Assembly (NCBI GenBank): GCA_949516455.1
Contig: CATILC010000168.1
Location: 1 to 9,296 of the forward strand
Reading direction: 5' to 3'
Length of the DNA stretch: 9,296 nucleotides
From: Flavobacteriia bacterium
Lineage (GTDB): Bacteria; Bacteroidota; Bacteroidia; Flavobacteriales; Schleiferiaceae
Below the pieces are notes generated by a model that was given only the letters and a program-made list of their open reading frames with translations, did not search any database and had not been told where the DNA came from. Below are positions 1 through 5,972 of the stretch, piece by piece. Made by a program: the position numbers and the translations under genes. Position 1 is the stretch's first letter. Each line of letters begins with the position of its first letter.

Positions 1-30
1 AAGACAAAACACCCTAAACCGAATTTTCTC

Positions 31-873
31 ATGAAAAAGGTTCTCTTGCTCAGCACCTTGTTTTCCCTGGCCCTTACGTTGTCGTACAGCGCTTTTGCTC
101 AGGAAGAAACAGACAGTGCCACCATGGAGCAAACCTCCGATACTGCTGCCATGGAGCAGGAAATTGATTCAGCCGCCGCAATGGAAGAAGCCGCTCCAGA
201 GGAAGCGGTCGAAGAAGTCGTTCAGGCAGAAGTAGCTGAAGATCCTTCCTTCCAACAGATCATCAAGACCAAATTCATTGAAGGCGGACCTGAGTTCATG
301 GGCATCGTTTTGATCGCTCTGATCCTCGGCCTCGCCCTGTGCATCGAGCGGATCATCTATCTGAATATGGCCACGACCAACAATGCGAAACTGCTCGGAG
401 ACATCGATGGTGCACTCAGCAGCGGAGGCGTGGAGGCCGCCAAGGAGGTATGCAGAAACACCCGCGGACCGGTGGCAAGCATCTTCTATCAGGGATTGGA
501 CCGCATGGAAGAGGGTCTGGAGATGGTCGAGAAATCCATCATTGCCTACGGATCTGTGCAAATGGGCAATCTGGAACGAGGCATCTCATGGATCAGCCTG
601 TTCATCGCACTGGCCCCTATGCTCGGTTTCATGGGAACGGTCATCGGAATGATCGGCGCCTTTGACGCCATCGAAGCCGCTGGAGATATTTCGCCTTCAC
701 TGGTGGCGGGAGGTATCAAGGTGGCCCTCCTGACCACTGTATTTGGACTTATAGTTGCCATCATCCTGCAGATCTTCTACAACTACATCGTAGCCAAGGT
801 GGACTCCATTGTCAACAGCATGGAAGACGCATCCATTTCTTTGGTCGATCTGCTTTACAAACACAAGAAGTAA
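31..873 (+). CDS. exbB: MotA/TolQ/ExbB-family proton channel subunit with signal peptide
   Basis: This is the channel subunit of a proton-driven inner-membrane motor of the ExbB-ExbD / TolQ-TolR type. The 280-residue protein begins with a signal peptide (MKK, hydrophobic core, likely cut after AFA at residues 21-23). An acidic Ala/Glu-rich segment (about 24-72) contains three 9-residue repeats starting at D28, D37 and D46. Membrane segments lie at about 88-110, 184-208 and 226-252. The family core is clear: APMLGFMGTVIGMIGAFD at 195-212, then GIKVALLTTVFGL at 228-240. T203 and T236 match the conserved threonines of E. coli ExbB (T148, T181). By my alignment the position of E. coli E176 is V231, so this is probably not a standard TonB-energising ExbB. 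The ATG at 31 is chosen because it gives a complete signal peptide. No Shine-Dalgarno sequence is seen. It is the first gene of a tight four-gene operon whose promoter probably lies upstream of the window. Confidence 0.9.
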   Translation: MKKVLLLSTLFSLALTLSYSAFAQEETDSATMEQTSDTAAMEQEIDSAAAMEEAAPEEAVEEVVQAEVAEDPSFQQIIKTKFIEGGPEFMGIVLIALILGLALCIERIIYLNMATTNNAKLLGDIDGALSSGGVEAAKEVCRNTRGPVASIFYQGLDRMEEGLEMVEKSIIAYGSVQMGNLERGISWISLFIALAPMLGFMGTVIGMIGAFDAIEAAGDISPSLVAGGIKVALLTTVFGLIVAIILQIFYNYIVAKVDSIVNSMEDASISLVDLLYKHKK

Positions 874-874
874 A

Positions 875-1285
875 ATGGATACGGCCAAGATTACACGCAT
901 CGCGAGTTTTGGGCTGATGGCCATCGGCCTGATCATGCTTGTGAATGTGTTCATCAACAGCGAATCAGCTGTTGGACCTTTCATCCAATTGGGCTACATC
1001 TGCACTTTTATTGCAGTGGTGGCTGCAGTGGTATTTTCCGTCCTGAATCTGTTCAAAGGCGGGAATTCAAAGACCACCCTGATCGGTGTCGGCGCAGTGG
1101 CAGGTATATTGATCATTGCCTTCCTGGTATCGAGTGGAGCAGACTTCGCTCAATACACCGGCGAGATCGCCGTTACAGAAGGAACCAGTAAGATGGTGAG
1201 TGCGGGACTGAATTCGTTCTACATTTTCCTTTTCATCGCTGTGATCAGCATCCTCTACACCGAGGTGAGTAAAGCCTTCAAGTAA
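875..1285 (+). CDS. Small four-helix membrane protein of the ExbB/ExbD operon, unknown function
   Basis: This 136-residue protein has no function I can name. It has four predicted membrane helices at about 9-27, 36-59, 68-86 and 108-130. A short basic loop follows helix 2 (KGGNSK, 61-66), and a polar loop sits between helices 3 and 4 (about 87-107, with D90, E97 and E102). There is no signal peptide, lipobox or recognisable enzyme motif. The ATG at 875 is preferred over in-frame starts further upstream because those would run back into exbB, while 875 lies one base after the exbB stop codon and gives a normal membrane-protein start (MDTAKITR). It sits between exbB and the first exbD, and the next ATG is 6 bases after its stop. 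From memory, a small membrane protein in this place is common in Bacteroidota clusters of this kind. An accessory or assembly subunit of the motor is an inference from position only. Confidence 0.85.
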   Translation: MDTAKITRIASFGLMAIGLIMLVNVFINSESAVGPFIQLGYICTFIAVVAAVVFSVLNLFKGGNSKTTLIGVGAVAGILIIAFLVSSGADFAQYTGEIAVTEGTSKMVSAGLNSFYIFLFIAVISILYTEVSKAFK

Positions 1286-1291
1286 GCACAC

Positions 1292-1828
1292 ATGGCCAGA
1301 AGAGAAGCTCCGGAAATCAATGCAGGGTCGATGGCAGACATCGCCTTCCTGCTCTTGATCTTCTTCCTGGTGACCACCACCATGGATGTGGACAAGGGAA
1401 TCAGCCGGAAGTTGCCTCCGATCATCGAGGATGAACAGGAGAAGCCGCCGCCCATCAAGGAAAAGAATGTATTCGTTGTTCTGCTCAACTCCCAGGACGG
1501 CCTCTTCGTTGAGGACGACTACATGGACATCGAGGACTTGCGCGAAGCCGCCAAGGAATTCATTGACAATTTTGGCAAGAATCCTTTGTCTTCAGACAAT
1601 CCGAACAAGGCGGTCATCAGCCTGCAAAACGACCGGGGGACATCCTACGAGATGTTCATCGCCGTGCAGAACGAACTGACTGCGGCCTACAACGAACTCC
1701 GCGATGAGGAGGCGATGCGCATTCACGGAGTGCTCTACAGCGAGTTGTCCAAGGACGACAAGAAAGAGATCCAAAAGAAGTATCCGATGAAGATATCGGA
1801 GGCAGAACCTGTAAGTCTGGGCGGATGA
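1292..1828 (+). CDS. exbD: ExbD/TolR-family motor subunit, first copy
   Basis: This is an ExbD/TolR family protein of 178 residues. Such proteins have one N-terminal membrane helix inside the ExbB-type channel and a periplasmic domain that carries force to a partner. The family signature is seen at INAGSMADIAFLLLIFFLVTT (residues 9-29, given here as the core around D16). D16 matches the proton-carrying aspartate of E. coli ExbD (D25). The helix is followed by a linker rich in proline and charge (about 41-57) and a periplasmic domain (about 58-150). The C-terminal tail is lysine-rich and ends in a KYPMKISEAEP segment (163-173), which I recall from other Bacteroidota members. It is longer than E. 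coli ExbD (141 residues). The ATG at 1292 starts 6 bases after the preceding gene. Its stop overlaps the start of the second exbD by ATGA, which suggests translational coupling. Confidence 0.93.
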   Translation: MARREAPEINAGSMADIAFLLLIFFLVTTTMDVDKGISRKLPPIIEDEQEKPPPIKEKNVFVVLLNSQDGLFVEDDYMDIEDLREAAKEFIDNFGKNPLSSDNPNKAVISLQNDRGTSYEMFIAVQNELTAAYNELRDEEAMRIHGVLYSELSKDDKKEIQKKYPMKISEAEPVSLGG

Positions 1829-2307
1829 GTAGATTCAAAAGAAAAGGGAAAGGCGGAACGCCTGCCATCTCGACCGCCTCTCTGCCGGACATCGTTTTCA
1901 TGCTTTTGTTCTTCTTCATGGTGACCACGACCATGCGCGAAGTGACTTTGCTGGTCAAGAACACCAAGCCTTTCGCCACAGAGATCCAAAAGCTCGAGCG
2001 GAAATCCTTGGTGGCGTATCTGTATGCCGGTTCGCCCAAAAAGCGTTTGCAGGGGCAATACGGAGGCCAGCCCAAGCTTCAGCTGAACGATTCCTTTGCG
2101 GATGTTACGCAGATCGCCCAGTGGGTGGAAACTGAAAAGGAAGCCATCAACGAAGCTGAACGCCCGCTGATGACCGTATCCATCAAAGCGGACCGGGATA
2201 CCAAGATGGGTTTGATAACGGATATCAAGCAGGAGCTTCGCAAGGCTCAAGCGCTCAAGATCAACTACTCGGTACGCCCGGGTGAGATCTTCTCGGACCA
2301 AAAGTGA
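1825..2307 (+). CDS. exbD: ExbD/TolR-family motor subunit, second copy
   Basis: This is a second ExbD/TolR family protein, 160 residues long. It has a very basic cytoplasmic start (residues 1-11 with R3, K5, R6, K7 and K9). One membrane helix follows, with the signature STASLPDIVFMLLFFFMVTT at 16-35. D22 is the expected proton-carrying aspartate. The periplasmic part (about 45-160) includes a domain ending in a region typical of ExbD (VSIKADRDTKMGLITDIKQE, about 130-149). It differs clearly from the first copy in length, linker and C-terminus, so it is not a recent duplicate. The ATG overlaps the previous stop codon (ATGA). It is the last gene of the operon, and an intrinsic terminator begins about 25 bases after its stop. 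Two unlike ExbDs beside one ExbB suggest a mixed ExbD pair in the channel, which is an inference. Confidence 0.93.
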   Translation: MSRFKRKGKGGTPAISTASLPDIVFMLLFFFMVTTTMREVTLLVKNTKPFATEIQKLERKSLVAYLYAGSPKKRLQGQYGGQPKLQLNDSFADVTQIAQWVETEKEAINEAERPLMTVSIKADRDTKMGLITDIKQELRKAQALKINYSVRPGEIFSDQK

Positions 2308-2330
2308 TCCGTTTTCAATAGTACTGAATG

Positions 2331-2358
2331 AAAAGCCCCGCAAACTGCGGGGTTTTTT
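2331..2358. terminator. Intrinsic terminator shared by the exbD operon and the facing protease gene
   Basis: A 6-bp GC stem, CCCCGC (2336-2341) with GCGGGG (2347-2352), encloses a 5-base loop (AAACT). Six T residues follow (2353-2358), as expected for a rho-independent terminator of the plus-strand operon. Four A residues precede the stem (2331-2334), so read from the minus strand the stem is followed by C and then TTTT. It can therefore also serve, more weakly, as terminator of the protease gene that ends at 2399. The A and T runs can also pair and lengthen the stem. Confidence 0.9.
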
Positions 2359-2398
2359 AATGGCGCGTATCGCAGCTTATTTTCAGACCATTGAAGAC

Positions 2399-3337
2399 TC
2401 AATAGTACCTGTTGTCGGGCTGCACACCCCTCCGCTGAAGGATGTGTCTGAATCCCCACAAGCCCAAACCGGCAACCAGGAACGCGGCGATGGTATAGCC
2501 CCATTGTACAGCTTCCCGTTCAGTCAGCAGCTGTTCTATGGGTGCATTCTGCATCTTGATGCTGATGAAAACAGTGGCATTGTTGACAAAGTGAGCCCCA
2601 ATGGAATACCAAAGGTTACCCGACCAGTGCCTCATGAGCCCGAGTACCAAACCGAAGAAGAACAGCCCGGTGAAGTGGAGCGGCTGGAAGTGGGTGAGCG
2701 CAAAAAAGAGAGAAGTCAGTACGATGCCTCCGGGAGCACCCAGACCGCGGATCAGTTCTTTCTGGAGCACCCCGCGGAACATGAATTCCTCAGCCAGGGC
2801 GGGCAGGCAGGCAATGAGCAAAAAAGCAAAAAGCCATTCCGCCGCATTTTCAGACATCAGTAAATAGGCCATCTGTTGGTTCATGCTTCTGTGCTCGTCC
2901 ATCAGATCCGCCCAGAGTTCCCCGGAGAGGACCGACTGCAAAAGCCATTCATTGAAATGGACCAGGGCATCTACCGAATAACCTGCACCCAGAATACACA
3001 AAGCCGCGATCAGTAGGAGTACGGGACTGACCTTTCTGTTCAAGCCGACCGTCTCTTCAATGCGCCCGTAGGTAACATAGGCAAAGGCCCAGGGAGCCAG
3101 GATGAACACGCCCGAAACGAACAAGACCTGGAGGATCCTGAGGATATTTCGCGCCCCCACCGTGTGGGCCTGCAGTCCGTCGTCACTGACCACATCCTGC
3201 AGCGAGACAGATCCCGATCCTGAAGTGAGCATCAGCCCGAGCATCTGCGTCAGGCTGCCGAAAAACAGCACAAGGATGAGCAGAAACATCAGGCGAAAGC
3301 CTGTGGAGCGATAGGCGAAAAGACCTTTTGGTATCAA
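2399..3337 (-). CDS. CPBP-family (CAAX/ABI) intramembrane metalloprotease
   Basis: This is an integral membrane protein of 312 residues of the CPBP family (CAAX prenyl protease 2 / bacteriocin-processing, Abi). Many bacterial members have no known substrate. The three family motifs are present: EExxxR at E183-E184-R188, FxxxH at F212-H216, and HxxxN at H249-N253. The glutamates and histidines are the presumed active site. Hydrophobic segments lie at about 15-38, 66-90, 103-122, 168-182, 203-217, 222-236, 241-260 and 279-297. The start is TTG at 3337. It is preferred because the N-terminus (MIPKGLFAYRSTGF) fits the usual short polar lead before the first helix. The first ATG is at 3289 (M17), already inside that helix, and would give 296 residues. 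It faces the exbD operon and diverges from the dihydrouridine synthase gene. A processing or quality-control role is likely; bacteriocin immunity is possible, but nothing nearby supports it. Confidence 0.88.
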   Translation of the reverse strand: MIPKGLFAYRSTGFRLMFLLILVLFFGSLTQMLGLMLTSGSGSVSLQDVVSDDGLQAHTVGARNILRILQVLFVSGVFILAPWAFAYVTYGRIEETVGLNRKVSPVLLLIAALCILGAGYSVDALVHFNEWLLQSVLSGELWADLMDEHRSMNQQMAYLLMSENAAEWLFAFLLIACLPALAEEFMFRGVLQKELIRGLGAPGGIVLTSLFFALTHFQPLHFTGLFFFGLVLGLMRHWSGNLWYSIGAHFVNNATVFISIKMQNAPIEQLLTEREAVQWGYTIAAFLVAGLGLWGFRHILQRRGVQPDNRYY

Positions 3338-3360
3338 GATGCGCGCTTCCCGTAATTTTG
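3327..3360 (+). promoter_or_regulatory. Bacteroidota-type promoter of the dihydrouridine synthase gene
   Basis: TAATTTTG at 3353-3360 matches the Bacteroidota -7 consensus TAnnTTTG at every fixed position, and a TTTG at 3327-3330 could be the -33 element, with a 22-base spacer. Transcription would start at about 3366-3369, leaving a leader of roughly ten bases before the ATG at 3377. The promoter overlaps the TTG start codon (3335-3337) and first codons of the divergent protease gene. Confidence 0.6.
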
Positions 3361-3376
3361 CGCAATATAAACGGAC

Positions 3377-4369
3377 ATGGTCAAGATCGGTAACATCGAA
3401 CTGCCTGACTTTCCGCTGCTGCTTGCACCGATGGAAGATGTCAGTGATCCGCCCTTTCGCAAATTGTGCAAGGAGCAGGGAGCAGATGTGATGTACACCG
3501 AGTTCATCTCCTCTGAAGGCCTCATCCGGGATGCCGCCAAGAGCGTACAGAAGCTGGATATTTTCGAATACGAACGGCCCATCGGCATTCAGATATTTGG
3601 CAACGAGATCTCCTCGATGGAAAGGGCTACGGAGATCACGACCGCTGCGCAGCCCGATATTCTCGACATCAACTACGGATGTCCGGTCAAAAAAGTCGCG
3701 TGCAAGGGTGCTGGTGCCGGTATCCTCCAGGACATACCGAAAATGGTCCGGCTCACGGAGGCCATTGTGCGTTCCACCTCATTGCCGGTCACCGTAAAGA
3801 CCCGTTTGGGCTGGAACGAACAGACCAAATACATAGTCGATGTGGCTGAGCGCCTGCAGGATGTGGGCATTCAGGCATTGAGCATCCACGGCAGGACGCG
3901 GCAGCAGATGTACAAGGGCGAAGCGGACTGGACCCTGATCGGTGAAGTGAAAAACAACCCGAGAATGCACATTCCCATCTTTGGGAACGGCGATGTGGAC
4001 AGTCCTGAAAAAGCTGTGGCCATGAAGGAACGCTACGGAGTGGACGGCGTTATGGTGGGCCGCGCCACGATCGGTCATCCATGGTTCTTCAGAGAAGTGA
4101 AGCACTACATTCAGACCGGCCAGCACCTTCCTCCGCCCACACTGGCTGAACGGGTCGAGGCCGCGCGCAGGCACCTGGAAATGTCTTTGGAATGGAAAGG
4201 CGACCACGCCGGCATCGTGGAGATGCGCCGGCACTATGGCAACTATTTCAAAGGACTTCCCCGCTTCAAGGAATACAAGAAGGTTTTGCTGACCTCTTAT
4301 GAAAAAGAAGAGGTGTTTTCCACGCTGGCCTTGATCTCAGAGATCTACAGCGCTGAAGTTCCTGCCTGA
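3377..4369 (+). CDS. dusB: tRNA-dihydrouridine synthase (DusB-like)
   Basis: This flavoenzyme reduces uridines in tRNA to dihydrouridine using FMN and NADPH. The 330-residue protein has the full Dus pattern. The FMN-binding start is LLLAPMEDVSDPPFR (14-28). The catalytic cysteine is C102 in NYGCPVKK (99-106), followed by a Gly/Ala loop (110-115). VKTRLGW lies at 140-146. HGRTRQQMYKGEADW (171-185) carries the FMN/substrate-contacting H171. The phosphate-binding motifs are FGNGDV (202-207) and GVMVGRATIGHPWFF (224-238). A C-terminal helical tRNA-binding domain follows (about 250-325). The residues around the cysteine and the length fit the DusB/NifR3 branch. The ATG at 3377 gives a complete N-terminus and lies 16 bases after a TAnnTTTG box, with no Shine-Dalgarno sequence. 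The gene meets the facing permease gene stop to stop with no base between. Confidence 0.95.
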   Translation: MVKIGNIELPDFPLLLAPMEDVSDPPFRKLCKEQGADVMYTEFISSEGLIRDAAKSVQKLDIFEYERPIGIQIFGNEISSMERATEITTAAQPDILDINYGCPVKKVACKGAGAGILQDIPKMVRLTEAIVRSTSLPVTVKTRLGWNEQTKYIVDVAERLQDVGIQALSIHGRTRQQMYKGEADWTLIGEVKNNPRMHIPIFGNGDVDSPEKAVAMKERYGVDGVMVGRATIGHPWFFREVKHYIQTGQHLPPPTLAERVEAARRHLEMSLEWKGDHAGIVEMRRHYGNYFKGLPRFKEYKKVLLTSYEKEEVFSTLALISEIYSAEVPA

Positions 4370-4376
4370 TCAGGAA
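4359..4376. other. Small inverted repeat across two abutting stop codons
   Basis: TTCCTG (4359-4364) and CAGGAA (4371-4376) can form a 6-bp stem with a 6-base loop. Inside lies the 10-base palindrome CCTGATCAGG (4365-4374). Its centre TGATCA is the TGA stop of the dihydrouridine synthase on one strand and the TGA stop of the permease on the other. No T run follows on either side, so it is not a standard intrinsic terminator. It is the only candidate for ending the two convergent transcripts. Confidence 0.35.
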
Positions 4377-5578
4377 GTGCGAACCACCCCGATCTTGAGC
4401 CGCGACACAGCCAACAGGCTGCTGAGCCCACCAAGCACCAAAAGAGTGCAGGTGACCAGGAGCATGTCTTCTGCCGAAATGCGCACCGGATAGGCGTCCA
4501 CGGCATAGCCACTTCCGAGCTTGAGCAGACCGAATCGATGCTGCAAAGCCACAACCGCAACACCGAGAATCATTCCGCTCACACCGCCGATCAAGGTGAT
4601 CTGCATGCCCCGCCGAAAGAACAGCCTTCGGATGGAAGAGCGCGGCATTCCGATCGACCAAAGCGTGAACAGATCCCGTCTTTTTTCGACCAGACTGATG
4701 GTGATCGCTCCAAGGATGGTGAAGCAGGCTATGGCCAGGGTCAAACTGAGAATGAGATAGGTCATCAACCCCTCGCTCTGTAGGACCTTGAAGACAGTGG
4801 CCTGTTGTTCGTCCCGATCGCGTACCCGGAAATCCGGTCCCATCAATTCCATGACCCGCGCCTTGACCGCATCCATGGAGGCGCCCTGGGCCACCTTCAC
4901 CTCCAAAGCCGAAACCGATGCAGGAAGCTGCAGCAGCTCTCTGCAAAATTCCAGTGAGGTCAAAGCGTAGACGTCGTCAAAATCAGGCTGGATGGAAAAA
5001 ACGGCCTTAGGGCCCAAGCGACGTGTCCGGTAGGCATCCTGCCACTGACCGGGCCGGGGAATGCCCTCTTTGGGAACAAATACCTGAATGGAACTGCGGG
5101 CTTCGTTCAGGTATATGCCCAATTTGTAGGCCAGACCCATACCGAGAAGCAACCCCTCTTCACCAAATTCATAAGCGCCAATGCGGATGCTTTCCTTTAC
5201 GCCTGTGACCGACGGAAAAGCGGCATCCACTCCTTTGATCATGGCCACCGACTCTCTGTCGCCATAGCGCAAAAAGACTTTCTCCTCCAGCACCTGGGCA
5301 ACTGTATCCACGCCCTCAAGCAAGCACAAAGCCTCGAAATGCTGCTCTGAGACCTCAAAGTGCTTTCCCTTGACTGCCTCTATTTTGATGTCCGGATCGA
5401 ATCGATCGTAAAAGGAACGCACGAGGTCCTCCAATCCATTGAAAGCAGACAGCACCACTACCAGCGCCATGGCGCCCACGCAAATACCGATCATGGAAAC
5501 CTGCTGAATGACCTGCATACTTCCCGACCGTCCCTTGGACTTCAGATAGCGTTGGGCAATGAAGCCGAGTGCACTCAC
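4370..5578 (-). CDS. LolC/LolE-type ABC transporter permease (FtsX/MacB-like)
   Basis: This 402-residue permease is of the lipoprotein-releasing LolC/LolE type, which with an ATPase (LolD) takes lipoproteins from the inner membrane in Gram-negative cells. Helix 1 is at about 27-48. A large periplasmic domain (about 49-268) follows, then helices 2-4 at about 272-296, 325-346 and 371-392. The cytoplasmic stretch VEKRRDLFTLWSIGMP (297-312), just after helix 2, is the usual ATPase-coupling region of FtsX-like permeases. The amphipathic N-terminus (IAQRYLKSKGRS, 7-18) is typical. The start is GTG at 5578; it overlaps the TGA stop of rbfA as GTGA, so translation is probably coupled. No ATPase gene is in the window, so LolD must be encoded elsewhere. 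The rbfA-permease order is one I associate with Bacteroidota. Which of LolC or LolE it matches cannot be decided, as Bacteroidota may use a homodimer. Confidence 0.9.
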   Translation of the reverse strand: MSALGFIAQRYLKSKGRSGSMQVIQQVSMIGICVGAMALVVVLSAFNGLEDLVRSFYDRFDPDIKIEAVKGKHFEVSEQHFEALCLLEGVDTVAQVLEEKVFLRYGDRESVAMIKGVDAAFPSVTGVKESIRIGAYEFGEEGLLLGMGLAYKLGIYLNEARSSIQVFVPKEGIPRPGQWQDAYRTRRLGPKAVFSIQPDFDDVYALTSLEFCRELLQLPASVSALEVKVAQGASMDAVKARVMELMGPDFRVRDRDEQQATVFKVLQSEGLMTYLILSLTLAIACFTILGAITISLVEKRRDLFTLWSIGMPRSSIRRLFFRRGMQITLIGGVSGMILGVAVVALQHRFGLLKLGSGYAVDAYPVRISAEDMLLVTCTLLVLGGLSSLLAVSRLKIGVVRTS

Positions 5579-5934
5579 TTGATGGGGTTTTCCCCTTCCC
5601 CTCTGATCAGTCGATCGATCTCTTCTTCGTGATCCAGCGAATCATCCAGATGGAAGAACAGTTCCGGCATCTTGCGAAGAGCGCTTCCGTTCCGCTTACT
5701 GAGGCCTGTTTTGAATACGCCTTTGTGCTCTTCGATCAGTTGCATGGCTGCCTCTTTATCTGTCAAGGGAAAGATGCTCACATAGACACGGGCAATGGAC
5801 AGGTCCGAGCTCACCCGAACTTTGGTCACACTGAGCAGGACCCCTCGAAAGTGCTTCTGGCCAAATTGGATGAAGAGTTCTGCCAGATCCTGCTGCAGGG
5901 CGCTGGACAGCCGTTTCAGTCGTTCTGACTCCAT
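5575..5934 (-). CDS. rbfA: Ribosome-binding factor A
   Basis: RbfA is a small KH-like protein that binds the 30S subunit and helps 16S rRNA 5'-end maturation, notably in the cold. The 119-residue protein shows the family pattern. The basic N-terminal helix is ESERLKRLSSALQQDLAELF (2-21). The strand region LLSVTKVRVSSDLSIARVYV (33-52) matches the usual VTKVxVSxDLxxAxVYVS pattern. The C-terminal MPELFFHLDDSLDHEEEIDRL (89-109) matches the conserved PELxFxxDDSxxxxxxIxxLL. The ATG at 5934 is the expected start; a TAnnTTTG-like box (TACCTTTA) ends 4 bases upstream and no Shine-Dalgarno sequence is present. It is the first gene of a two-gene operon with the permease, and it is divergent from the ABC exporter gene. 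Confidence 0.93.
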   Translation of the reverse strand: MESERLKRLSSALQQDLAELFIQFGQKHFRGVLLSVTKVRVSSDLSIARVYVSIFPLTDKEAAMQLIEEHKGVFKTGLSKRNGSALRKMPELFFHLDDSLDHEEEIDRLIRGEGENPIK

Positions 5935-5938
5935 GCGC

Positions 5939-5946
5939 TAAAGGTA
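5939..5946 (-). promoter_or_regulatory. Probable -7 element of the rbfA promoter
   Basis: On the minus strand this reads TACCTTTA, which matches TAnnTTTG at all fixed bases except the last. It ends 4 bases before the rbfA ATG (5934), so transcription would start at or within a few bases of the start codon. No TTTG is seen at the -33 position, which lowers confidence. Confidence 0.4.
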
Positions 5947-5960
5947 GACACTATCCCTTC

Positions 5961-5968
5961 TATCTTTG
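5961..5968 (+). promoter_or_regulatory. Probable -7 element of the ABC exporter promoter
   Basis: TATCTTTG is a complete match to the Bacteroidota TAnnTTTG box. It ends 4 bases before the GTG start codon at 5973, so the messenger would have almost no leader. No TTTG is present at the expected -33 distance (5935-5942). Confidence 0.55.
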
Positions 5969-5972
5969 AGCC

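Noticed and set aside
1..30. Promoter search before the exbB gene
   Set aside because: The 30 bases available contain no TAnnTTTG box and no Shine-Dalgarno sequence; the promoter, if adjacent, lies outside the window.
1735..2343. 202-codon open frame on the minus strand, opposite the second exbD
   Set aside because: It lies wholly over the 3' end of one clear ExbD gene and the whole of another, its product is Arg/His/Gly-rich with no recognisable family, and it covers the terminator. It is a shadow of codon bias in the real genes.
2282..2863. 193-codon open frame on the plus strand, opposite the CPBP protease
   Set aside because: The protease frame has all three catalytic motifs and membrane helices; the plus-strand frame gives a low-complexity charged product, starts inside exbD and runs through the terminator.
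2399..3337. Reading the CPBP protein as a bacteriocin or toxin immunity system
   Set aside because: No peptide precursor, transporter pair or toxin gene is next to it; its neighbours are a motor operon and a tRNA-modifying enzyme, so there is no support for a peptide system.
4266..4946. 226-codon minus-strand frame within the permease region
   Set aside because: It is out of frame with a well-supported FtsX-like permease and extends into the dihydrouridine synthase; its product is His/Gly/Arg-rich and resembles nothing. It is not a frameshift, as the permease frame is complete.
5569..5928. 119-codon plus-strand frame mirroring rbfA almost end to end
   Set aside because: RbfA on the other strand is unmistakable in length and motifs. 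The mirror frame has no family features and no promoter or start context.
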